Source: Bdellovibrionales bacterium
GTDB taxonomy: Bacteria > Bdellovibrionota > Bdellovibrionia > Bdellovibrionales > UBA1609
NCBI GenBank assembly: GCA_023299885.1
Contig: JALZUS010000020.1
Span: 1-46,440 of the forward strand
Direction of reading: 5' to 3'
DNA length: 46,440 bases
The notes below the pieces were generated by a model. That model did not search any database. It was given only the letters and a program-made list of their open reading frames with translations, and was not told the origin of the DNA. Within the stretch, counting starts at the first letter, position 1. Each line of letters starts with the position of its first letter. Positions 6,750 through 14,758 of this stretch are shown here, in pieces. The translations under genes and the position numbers were made by a program.

Positions 6750-8450
6750 CTATATACTTAATTCGCTGGTCGCGGGTCCAATTAATTCTAATAAATTTGA
6801 AAATATTCCAGCAACTTGCGCCGCCACTGTCGCCCCTTGTGGGCTATTTGCCTCTTTAACACTACCATCAGGATTATACCTAACCAATAGAGAACCTAAG
6901 CCAGGCCTACTAATATTATTGGGTCGCCCTAATTCTTTATCGTACTTAATGGTCATCTTTTTTCTGGTCTGATCAGTTATAGATGTAATCCTACCATTTA
7001 AATCATGACCTAAAGTTACATATTGCCCCGATGAACTTTTTGCTGTTTTTAAATTACATTTTTTATCTGAAGAATACTGATAGTTTGTTGTAATTGTTTT
7101 AGCTAATTTTTTAACAAACTTACCCTTAGCTTTGCTTGATGGAAGCCTACTAAAAAAGTCTACCCTTAAAGCAGAAACTTTATTACACGCATTTTTATAG
7201 ATAAACTGAGTCGTCTTTGAGGGCTCTTGCTTCTTTTTAATTAAACCATTTTCGTTATAGTCATAATTTACCACTTGATTACCATTTTTTACTTTTGTTG
7301 GGCGGCCCAATATAGGGTGATAAACTATTTCAGAAATAAAGCCATTCACTTTAGAGTAGGCCATATGTAAATATCTAGACCCTTTAGTATTAAATTTATG
7401 CACGAAACGATAATGACTTTTATTAGTCACTTTACCATCACATGTTTTTGTAATTTTAGACCAGTAGTCGTTTAATGGGTCCGTTTTGCTGTCGCCAAAC
7501 TGATACCCCTCAACACATCCATTATAGTCTGTAAAACTAGTTACCCAATCTTTATCTTTATTATAAGTTAACTTTCTTACTAATGACTTTTTTGTTTTAG
7601 GGTCTTTTGTAATCACTTTTGTAATGTTATGAATGCTATCTGTTGCATACTGAGTTGTTTGGCCCAAAGCATTTTTAGCCGACACTAGATCCTCACCCTT
7701 ATAAAGGTACTCCATCTTTAAGCCTTTCGGGCCTACAACCCTATGCACTTTTTTAATGCCTGGGTGATATTTAAATGTGAGTGTTCTTGCCATATTATCC
7801 GCTATCTTTAAAATTTGCCCATTCTGTCGGGTAATCTTTATGTGATTATTATTTCTATCGTAAAGCGCCGTCAGATGACCATCCTTACTAAACCTCTGGA
7901 AAGTCCCATCAGCTAAGTATCTTGTGTATTTTCCCTTGCTAAATACAACACGTTCGTCTTTACGCCCGTTGGCTGTATAAACAGCCCCTTCCTTTATTTG
8001 ACCCCCAAAGCCTAGCTGTCGGGTTAATTCTTCACGCAAAAAAGGCCTCTGAATTAAATCTTTTTTTAATTTAGCTAAATATTCACGTGTAAGGCTCTTA
8101 TTTCGCTTGCTGACCTCTTTAATAATTTTTGCATTTGTTTTTGCTATGTCAGATGCTTGGAAATCTTTACGAAGATAGGTGACCTCTTGGCCCCCACCAC
8201 ACTCAGTCACTTTTATGTTGTTTTCAGCTGTTTTTTCTACTGAAGTCTCAAAGTCTGTACACCAACCAAAGCCAAACATACCATTAAAAAGGTTTCTACT
8301 ATTATAAGTTCTGTGAACTCTAATAAAGTAGCCCGTGCCTGGTAAACTTAAGTCCGTTTCGCTAAAAGTGTAGTTTCCGTTTTTCATATCTACTAATGAA
8401 AAAGCAGGAACAGTCATTAATAATGTTATGCAAAGTAAAATAAATTTCAT
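6750..8450 (-). CDS. Secreted YD/RHS-repeat protein, candidate hit-locus (Bd0109-like) protein
   Basis: The 566-residue product has a signal peptide (MKFILLCITLLMTVPAFS). A DUF6531-like N-terminal part follows, with the segments ETDLSLPGTGYFIRVHRTYNSR and MFGFGWCTDFET, typical of RHS proteins. Several YD-type repeats run from about residue 165 to the end (for example FSKDGHLTALYDRNNN and YNENGLIKKK). It is short for an RHS protein and has neither the conserved RHS core end nor a C-terminal toxin domain. AAGGAAGG lies eight bases before the ATG. It is 14 bp downstream of the TadB/TadC-type gene and 9 bp upstream of the small secreted gene, so it belongs to the Tad operon. A cell-surface or periplasmic role linked to the pilus is inferred from context. 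Confidence 0.8.
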   Translation of the reverse strand: MKFILLCITLLMTVPAFSLVDMKNGNYTFSETDLSLPGTGYFIRVHRTYNSRNLFNGMFGFGWCTDFETSVEKTAENNIKVTECGGGQEVTYLRKDFQASDIAKTNAKIIKEVSKRNKSLTREYLAKLKKDLIQRPFLREELTRQLGFGGQIKEGAVYTANGRKDERVVFSKGKYTRYLADGTFQRFSKDGHLTALYDRNNNHIKITRQNGQILKIADNMARTLTFKYHPGIKKVHRVVGPKGLKMEYLYKGEDLVSAKNALGQTTQYATDSIHNITKVITKDPKTKKSLVRKLTYNKDKDWVTSFTDYNGCVEGYQFGDSKTDPLNDYWSKITKTCDGKVTNKSHYRFVHKFNTKGSRYLHMAYSKVNGFISEIVYHPILGRPTKVKNGNQVVNYDYNENGLIKKKQEPSKTTQFIYKNACNKVSALRVDFFSRLPSSKAKGKFVKKLAKTITTNYQYSSDKKCNLKTAKSSSGQYVTLGHDLNGRITSITDQTRKKMTIKYDKELGRPNNISRPGLGSLLVRYNPDGSVKEANSPQGATVAAQVAGIFSNLLELIGPATSELSI

Positions 8451-8464
8451 TCTTTGGACCTTCC

Positions 8465-9340
8465 TTAGACCTTTATATTAACAATCTTTTTAATAGCAAT
8501 TCCACCCATTATTTGAAGACCAAACATAATAATTAAAGCCACCCAGCCCAAGGGCTTAGTAAAAAGTGGTTTTATGTAGTTTGGGTCAATAGCTAGAAAC
8601 ACAAGCATAAGCACAAAGGGAACTGCCGTCATGATAATCCCCTGCATTAAGCCCTGTGCAGTCATTGCATCTATCTTTTTTTCAATCTTTTGTCGCTCTC
8701 TAATTGTGTTGTTAATTGTTTCAAAAGTCTCCGATAAATTACCACCAGTTTCTTTTAAAATATTAATAGAGGTTACAAACATCTGCGTGTCTTGCCTTTG
8801 AACTCTGTCACCAAAATCTTTTAACGCATCCTCTACAGTCATACCTAATCTTATCTTGTTTAAAACTAAATTAAATTCTTTTGAAAGTGGGCCCTTAACA
8901 TTTTCTGTAACTCTTTCCATAGACTGAGTCACACTTAAGCCAGCCTTCACTCCGTTAGCCATCATGGTCATGCCGTCAAGCATTTGATTAACCACTTTAT
9001 TAGAATGAGCCTCCCACAAGCCTTCTACATATATTTTTGGCAACCTAATACCAATTAATGTAACAATAACTCCCATGATAATCCCGGGTACAACATCAGG
9101 CCATAACGCCACAAAAGTTAAAACACCCAGGCCATAACTGCAAAGCAGCAATAAAATTGTCATTTGTTTTTTATTCACATCAACAAACATTTTTTCTAGT
9201 GTTGTAAAAACAATTTCCTGTGTTTCTATAGTCTTTTTATAAAAATGCTCAATAATCCTTGGTGCCTGGTTATAAACAACCATAAAAACACAAGCTCCAA
9301 AAAGAGGTATAAAGATCCAAGGGTTTGCTAAAAAACTCAT
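8465..9340 (-). CDS. tadB: Tad pilus inner-membrane platform protein (TadB/TadC type, type II secretion F family)
   Basis: The 291-residue product has membrane segments near residues 7-25, 62-78, 82-98, 232-250 and 262-282. Between them lies the cytoplasmic four-helix GspF/T2SSF domain, with the typical LDGMTMMANGVKAGLSVTQSM and INILKETGGNLSETFETI blocks. The platform protein couples the TadA ATPase to pilin assembly. Its ATG overlaps the stop codon of the upstream ATPase gene by one base (TAATG). Tad systems normally have two such proteins, TadB and TadC; only one is present here, and the next gene is the YD-repeat protein. The symbol is the closer of the two but uncertain. Confidence 0.85.
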   Translation of the reverse strand: MSFLANPWIFIPLFGACVFMVVYNQAPRIIEHFYKKTIETQEIVFTTLEKMFVDVNKKQMTILLLLCSYGLGVLTFVALWPDVVPGIIMGVIVTLIGIRLPKIYVEGLWEAHSNKVVNQMLDGMTMMANGVKAGLSVTQSMERVTENVKGPLSKEFNLVLNKIRLGMTVEDALKDFGDRVQRQDTQMFVTSINILKETGGNLSETFETINNTIRERQKIEKKIDAMTAQGLMQGIIMTAVPFVLMLVFLAIDPNYIKPLFTKPLGWVALIIMFGLQIMGGIAIKKIVNIKV

Positions 9341-11649
9341 TACTTATCACCACTTGCTTTTTTAATTGCTGGTGATGGCCTTTTTAGAGTTGGCTTTTTT
9401 AGCCCTTCTTTTTTAATTTGTGGCCTACTAATACCAGTAACCTTACTTTTCACGCCCACTTCAGGTTTTTTTACTGAACCTATAGGCTTTTTATCAACTT
9501 TTTTATCTGGCGTAGAAGAGGTCGTCATAAATAAATTTCTTGGTATATTTATTCCTCGCCTCTCAAATTTTTCTATAAATGTTGGGATAAGACCCATCGC
9601 CTGAAACTGACCTATGATTTTTCTATTCTTATCAAAGCCTTCTTCTTTAAATCTAAAAATTTCTTGTAAAGTTACTGTCTCACCCTGCATGCCAACAACC
9701 TCAGTAATACTTTTAATTTTTCTTGATCCATCGCTAAGTCGACCAATTTGCACTATTAAATGAACAGCACCAGCTACTTGTTCTCTGATAGCTTTTGCAG
9801 GTAAATCCATACCGGCCATCATACATAAAGTTTCTAGCCTAGAAATACCCTCGCGAGGTGTATTAGCATGGACTGTTGTCATAGATCCATCATGACCCGT
9901 ATTCATCGCAGAAAGCATATCTAAAGCTGCACCATCACGACACTCACCAACGATGATTCTATCTGGCCTCATACGTAATGAATTTTTAATAAGGTCACGA
10001 ATACTTACAGCACCTGTCCCCTCCATATTGGCCGGACGTGTTTCAAGCCTTACAACATGATTCTGTTTTAATTGTAATTCCGCAGCATCTTCTACTGTAA
10101 TAATTCTTTCATTTTCTGGAATAAACCCTGACATCACATTTAAAAGTGTTGTTTTACCAGAGCCTGTACCCCCAGAAATAATTACGTTTAAACCCTGCTC
10201 AACACAAATTTTTAAAAAGTCTGCCATAGGCTGAGTTAAAGAATGAAACCTATCTACATAATCAGAAATAACAATGCGCTCTTCTGGAAATTTTCTTATT
10301 GTTACTGATGGCCCATCAATAGCTAATGGCTCAATAATGGCGTTTACACGACTACCATCTTCTAAACGAGCATCCACATAAGGTGTTTTCTCATCAATAC
10401 GACGACCTAGTGGCGTTACGATTCTTTCAATTACATTTCTAAGCTGCAAGTTAGAGGTAAATGTAATTGGGCTTAAAGTTAACTTACCCGATCTCTCAAC
10501 ATAAATTTGATCATGCCCATTCACCATAACCTCTGTTACTTTTTTATCAGATAGTAAAGCCTCTAATGGCCCTAAACCTAAAGCCTCATCGATGACTTCT
10601 TTAATGATCTGAGCACGCTCATCACGCGAAAGGCCACCCGCCATCCTGTCTACTAACATAGAAACAGTTTGAGTTGTTTTAGACCTTAGCTCAGCCTCTT
10701 TAGAAGCATCACCCTTAGTACTTGTCATATCTTTTTTAAGGTCCATCTCTTTAATAAGCTCTGAATGTATTTTTAATTTTAATTGATTATTAGTATTTAC
10801 ATCTACCGATGTTGTAGTGGCGCTACCACCTTTATCCGTTAAGGCTATTTTTTGTATTGCAGATTTCTTTAACGGCTTTTTTACACGTGATTTTAAATTT
10901 TGTAACATTCCGCCAGTTAATGTACGGACTAACTTATGATAAGATTGAGTCACTGGTGACTTCGGCTGAGACATCACAAAAGGCATAGACTTTTGAACCG
11001 AACCAAAAACAGTCACATCATCTTGTGGAATGCTGGCAATGACCTGCTTGCGCAAACTTTGAATAATCGCCTGCGAAGAAACACCGTTCTTACTTACTTT
11101 ATTTAAAACCACCTGAACCATATCACCCGGCAATGCCATGCTTGATAATTCGTTAAGGATTTTTCTTGTTTGGTTAATTACTAAAATTTCTGGCGTGGTC
11201 ACAACTAGCACTAAGTGAGCCATCTCTAAATAAGCCGCTTGAACATCCCCAATCTGAGAGCCTAAATCAGCAACAATAAATGGGAAATGCGAAGACAGAT
11301 TTTCAATAGGCGATTTCAGCATTGTTCCTGAAAAATTAAGCTGAGCTGCCTGACCAGTAGATGACCCCAAGTAATGGAATCCTGATGCATGCGGTACTAA
11401 AAACTGCTCTAGGTTTTTTTGAGTAATAACTGCTGAACCAGTAACGATATCATTTAAAGTTTTTGTAGGGCGCAATCCTGTAATAATATTTTGGTCACCA
11501 CAACTATTTTGATCTAAGTCGATAAGTAAAGACCTCTGCTTAAGCTCTTTAGTAATTGCAGTTACTAAGTTAGCAGAAAGCACACTTTTACCTACGCCGC
11601 CTTTGCCGCCAATAATTGCAATTAAGTTTGATTGTGGATTTAAACTCAT
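9340..11649 (-). CDS. tadA: Fusion of TadZ/CpaE-like MinD ATPase with TadA/CpaF secretion ATPase
   Basis: The 769-residue product carries two ATPases that are usually separate. Residues 1 to about 250 form a MinD/ParA-type domain with the deviant Walker A GGKGGVGKS (14-22) and LIDLDQ (42-47); there is no receiver domain as in CpaE. After a linker, residues 290 to about 715 form TadA/CpaF, with Walker A GGTGSGKT (493-500), the RPDRIIVGECRDG box (561-573) and the His-box TTVHANTPREG. The tail is rich in Lys and Pro. In Tad systems TadZ places the machine in the cell and TadA powers pilus assembly, so the fusion would join localisation to motor in one chain. Confidence 0.93.
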   Translation of the reverse strand: MSLNPQSNLIAIIGGKGGVGKSVLSANLVTAITKELKQRSLLIDLDQNSCGDQNIITGLRPTKTLNDIVTGSAVITQKNLEQFLVPHASGFHYLGSSTGQAAQLNFSGTMLKSPIENLSSHFPFIVADLGSQIGDVQAAYLEMAHLVLVVTTPEILVINQTRKILNELSSMALPGDMVQVVLNKVSKNGVSSQAIIQSLRKQVIASIPQDDVTVFGSVQKSMPFVMSQPKSPVTQSYHKLVRTLTGGMLQNLKSRVKKPLKKSAIQKIALTDKGGSATTTSVDVNTNNQLKLKIHSELIKEMDLKKDMTSTKGDASKEAELRSKTTQTVSMLVDRMAGGLSRDERAQIIKEVIDEALGLGPLEALLSDKKVTEVMVNGHDQIYVERSGKLTLSPITFTSNLQLRNVIERIVTPLGRRIDEKTPYVDARLEDGSRVNAIIEPLAIDGPSVTIRKFPEERIVISDYVDRFHSLTQPMADFLKICVEQGLNVIISGGTGSGKTTLLNVMSGFIPENERIITVEDAAELQLKQNHVVRLETRPANMEGTGAVSIRDLIKNSLRMRPDRIIVGECRDGAALDMLSAMNTGHDGSMTTVHANTPREGISRLETLCMMAGMDLPAKAIREQVAGAVHLIVQIGRLSDGSRKIKSITEVVGMQGETVTLQEIFRFKEEGFDKNRKIIGQFQAMGLIPTFIEKFERRGINIPRNLFMTTSSTPDKKVDKKPIGSVKKPEVGVKSKVTGISRPQIKKEGLKKPTLKRPSPAIKKASGDK

Positions 11650-11772
11650 CTCTTACTTTCCCCTACTAAAGCCCTCAACAAGGCTTTACCTATGTAAACC
11701 TATCGACATTTTTACGGAAAATATAAAGCGAAATAACCTGGACTTAGGCCATAAAAAGGCCACTGATATCTT

Positions 11773-13299
11773 TTAGTTTTGAAGCCTAAACTTCTTTTTA
11801 ATCTTATCAGAGCCCTCACTCGCAGAGCTCTTAATAATTGGAGTTACAAATACCACAAATTGGCTTTGAGCCCTTGAGAAGTCTTTTGACCTATAAAGTG
11901 AAATTAACGGATTTGAACTCGCATTAGCAGGAAGCCTATTGTAGTTCTTAGTCGAAGTACTCGATATTAAACCACCAACAGCTGCGCTCTGACTATTTTT
12001 GATAATTAAAGACGTCTCAACAGTCTTTCTTGCAATTTGCGGCTGCCCTCCAGACTGCCCAACTAAGCTAGACACACCTATATTCATTTGCAAATCTACA
12101 CTATCTCCCCTTGCCCCAGAGATAGTCGCTGTCATTTTTGTATTTACACCTGCTTTTGCAAAAAGCGTTTGTGGCTGACCCTCAGCATTTGTAGTCACAT
12201 AAGGAATGTCGTCCTCAGCAGTAATGGTACCTTGCACGCCCTCCTGCACAAGTAGGCTCGAACTTTTTAAAACACGTGCATGGCCATGCTGCTTAGCCCA
12301 GTTTAATTTTGGGAACAAATTATTAATAATTCCCGTTAAGCTAGTTACAGCATTACCCGCTGTCTGTGAGCCGGTGCTAAAACTAATGTTTGATTCATCA
12401 CCTAAGCTAGGCGTCCACTGAAAACGGAAACCCTTTTCATAACTTTTTTGTAGTTCAACAAAATGCACCACTAACTGAATAATCTTTTTGGGACCCGCTG
12501 CTGGAGGTGGCGCTATTTTTAAAAGATTAATAATTCTCTGGCCTGGTTTTGATTTATTTTGTAAAACCTTTTTTTCATTAACAGCATTATCAACAACTAA
12601 ATCTGGCAAATAGGCATCAGCTATAATTTGTGCTCTTTGTTTTTCTTCTACACTTTGAACTACGCCAAGAATCATAAATAAGTTGTTAACTGCCTTTACC
12701 TGAACTTCAGGGTTGTTAATTTCTCTCTCCATGAATTCTGCTATTTTTCCCTCGGCGATTGGACTCAAAATAGCTAAGTTAGCAGTTTGCCCAGGATACT
12801 GTCCGACCACATTATGAATTCTCTTCATTTCTGATGGCAACAACACCTGGCCATCAACAAGAACTTTGTCATTAATAGTTCTAATATTTATGCCTTCAAT
12901 ATCTTGCAATAAACCCTGTATTTCATTGGCAATGCCAAAAAGATTACTCTTTTTTACATTAATACGGAATTCATAGATAATATCATTTGTTTTTGGATCA
13001 TTAATAAATAAAGAACCATCACCAACAATTTTAGGAGTTATTCTTATTTTTTTATCTGCTGAGATATAATCGACATCGACTAATTTTGTATAAAAACCAC
13101 CGCGCTTAAAGTTTTTTGGAGCCAGAGGTATTGGCTGGTCATAATAAACGCCTCTTGTAAGTGTTAATGGTGTTACTTCATGTTTCTTTTTTTCTTGTGC
13201 AAATACTGAGCTGCCGATAAAAAACACTAAGCACGCGAGAGCTGCAACAGTCTTGCAACTTTTTAGTAGCTTTTTAGATAGTGTTTCATTTCTAGACAT
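11773..13299 (-). CDS. cpaC: Tad pilus outer-membrane secretin (CpaC/RcpA)
   Basis: The 508-residue product has a long n-region and a signal peptide with probable cleavage after SVFA (residue 34). It has the N-terminal CpaC beta domain, a BON-like middle part (NIRTINDKVLVDGQVLLPSEMKRIHNVV) and the C-terminal secretin domain with VQEGVQGTITAEDDIPYVTT and AVGGLISSTSTKNYNRLP. It forms the outer-membrane pore for the Flp pilus. The 123-base gap to the downstream ATPase gene holds two small hairpins (GGCC-ATAAAAA-GGCC near 11746-11760, and AAAGCC with GGCTTT near 11678-11697), neither followed by a T-tract in the sense of transcription. Confidence 0.93.
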   Translation of the reverse strand: MSRNETLSKKLLKSCKTVAALACLVFFIGSSVFAQEKKKHEVTPLTLTRGVYYDQPIPLAPKNFKRGGFYTKLVDVDYISADKKIRITPKIVGDGSLFINDPKTNDIIYEFRINVKKSNLFGIANEIQGLLQDIEGINIRTINDKVLVDGQVLLPSEMKRIHNVVGQYPGQTANLAILSPIAEGKIAEFMEREINNPEVQVKAVNNLFMILGVVQSVEEKQRAQIIADAYLPDLVVDNAVNEKKVLQNKSKPGQRIINLLKIAPPPAAGPKKIIQLVVHFVELQKSYEKGFRFQWTPSLGDESNISFSTGSQTAGNAVTSLTGIINNLFPKLNWAKQHGHARVLKSSSLLVQEGVQGTITAEDDIPYVTTNAEGQPQTLFAKAGVNTKMTATISGARGDSVDLQMNIGVSSLVGQSGGQPQIARKTVETSLIIKNSQSAAVGGLISSTSTKNYNRLPANASSNPLISLYRSKDFSRAQSQFVVFVTPIIKSSASEGSDKIKKKFRLQN

Positions 13300-13319
13300 A
13301 TTTAAATCCCCTTACGTAC

Positions 13320-14150
13320 TTATCGGCTTCTTGATGGAATAACAGGAGGGCTAGCTAAAGATCTTCTGCTTGGCGCCCTCAATGACCTGCCAATCACACT
13401 CTCTACTGTCGATGATGCTACTTTTGATTTAGCTCTGTCGCTTGGGTGCCTTAGTGACATATAAAGCCCGCCAGGGTTAGTAGAAAGTATATAAATTAAA
13501 TCTTGAGACTCTTTTGGTGTAAGCTCTAAAGTAATACTAGAAAAGTTAGTGTCGCCACGTAAATTTTTAATAAAATTATCTTTGCCCTGTCTTTCAAACA
13601 GCCTTGGCAACTCATTCACTATCTTTAAGCCTGTCGCTAAAATGACCTTATCTTGCATAATAGTTTTAACTTCAGTTTTAGAGTTAGCTCCGCTACCTAC
13701 TGTCAGCGACGCAATAAGGTCAATACGATCACCTGGCTTTATAAGCTTTGCAACACCGGTCAAATCACTCACTGGCACTGAAATAGCTCTTCTGCCTGGA
13801 GCCACCTGTAAAGACAATCCCGTTACTGGGCCCGGCTCCATCACTTTACTTTGTAAAATTTGTTCGCCTTTTTTAATGGGCGCTAAAGCCACCATACCAA
13901 CAGCTATCTCTGGATCTTTAATGGCTTGCGGCTCAATGAAGTCCACAGGTCTTTCCACAATCTCTAGCTTAGTTTCGTCTACTGTTTCCATTTCATTTAT
14001 ATCTTCAGCAGCAATAACAACTCTTTGTTTAGCTCCAAATTTTTTAGTTAGCTCATTTGTTTTTTCTTGAGTGTAACTATACAAAAGAAAAACGGCCATC
14101 AAGGCTGCAAACACAGATATCCAAAGTGTTCTTGTTTCATTATTTCCCAT
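13320..14150 (-). CDS. cpaB: Flp pilus assembly protein CpaB/RcpC
   Basis: The 276-residue product has one N-terminal membrane anchor (SVFAALMAVFLLYSYT) and a SAF-type domain: VVIAAEDINEMETVDE, VGMVALAPIKKGEQIL, and the GRRAISVPVSDLTGVAKLIKPGDRIDLIAS block diagnostic for CpaB. CpaB acts in the periplasm with the secretin. The ATG at 14150 is preferred to an upstream GTG at 14165: GGGG lies about nine bases ahead, and it follows the stop of the TadE-like gene by one base, suggesting coupling. Confidence 0.92.
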   Translation of the reverse strand: MGNNETRTLWISVFAALMAVFLLYSYTQEKTNELTKKFGAKQRVVIAAEDINEMETVDETKLEIVERPVDFIEPQAIKDPEIAVGMVALAPIKKGEQILQSKVMEPGPVTGLSLQVAPGRRAISVPVSDLTGVAKLIKPGDRIDLIASLTVGSGANSKTEVKTIMQDKVILATGLKIVNELPRLFERQGKDNFIKNLRGDTNFSSITLELTPKESQDLIYILSTNPGGLYMSLRHPSDRAKSKVASSTVESVIGRSLRAPSRRSLASPPVIPSRSR

Positions 14151-14151
14151 A

Positions 14152-14655
14152 CTAATTGTCCCCACAACTTGCTGTTATACACATTCCGTAACCCACTTTA
14201 ATCCAAATAGGTGATACTTCTAATCCCCTATCCCTTGTATTTCTCTCACCATTATTCAGCCCATAAATTCTTTCATTATGAAGCTGTATATCGTCTGCAC
14301 CTAAATTTCTTCTTTCTGCAGCTGGGCGCCTACCTACATAAATATCTTTTTCAGAGGCTCTGAAGGTATCGTCTGTCCCAGGATCCACAGCACCATGATA
14401 CCTTACGCCTATGTCTCTATAGTGCTGGAAGGCTCCACCATGATTAGATCTAAAATAAACAAGGTCGGCTCTGTGCCTAAATGTTTCAAAAGCATAACTT
14501 CTTGCCGCTATAGAGCTTAATGTTGCCGAGTGGATCGTGCCATAAAGGCCCAAGCCATAGCTAATAAGCATCATAAAAACAACAAGGATAGGAAGGGCTT
14601 CTAGCGTCGCCATCCCTTTATTGTTTGATATGTTTTTAAATGAAACATCACCCAT
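14152..14655 (-). CDS. TadE-like pseudopilin
   Basis: The 167-residue product has an N-terminal class III prepilin signal: polar leader, then G-MATLE with Glu at +5 after the putative cleavage site, then a hydrophobic helix (ALPILVVFMMLISYGLGLYG). The C-terminal domain is periplasmic, with a CITASC motif at the end. It is the usual layout of TadE/TadF minor pilins processed by TadV. The short spacer at 14656-14758 before it holds a CCAGG-CCCTAAGA-CCTGG hairpin and nothing else evident. Confidence 0.82.
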   Translation of the reverse strand: MGDVSFKNISNNKGMATLEALPILVVFMMLISYGLGLYGTIHSATLSSIAARSYAFETFRHRADLVYFRSNHGGAFQHYRDIGVRYHGAVDPGTDDTFRASEKDIYVGRRPAAERRNLGADDIQLHNERIYGLNNGERNTRDRGLEVSPIWIKVGYGMCITASCGDN

Positions 14656-14758
14656 GTCTCATTATCGACCGTTTTAAAGATTTACTTTAAGAATTTCGTG
14701 AATTTTTTAGCCAGGCCCTAAGACCTGGGTAAAACAGCCAGCGAGGGCTCAAAAAGGA

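Noticed and set aside
6484-6972. 162-codon plus-strand ORF
   Set aside because: It is antisense to the small secreted gene and the end of the YD-repeat gene, both of which have signal peptides and ribosome-binding sites. Its product has no domain or sensible composition.
6750-8450. YD-repeat protein as a polymorphic RHS toxin with immunity gene
   Set aside because: No hypervariable C-terminal toxin domain follows the repeats, the protein is only 566 residues, and the next gene encodes a secreted rather than a cytoplasmic immunity-like protein.
13549-14070. 173-codon plus-strand ORF
   Set aside because: It runs antisense to cpaB, which has clear CpaB motifs. The ORF reflects codon bias of the opposite strand.
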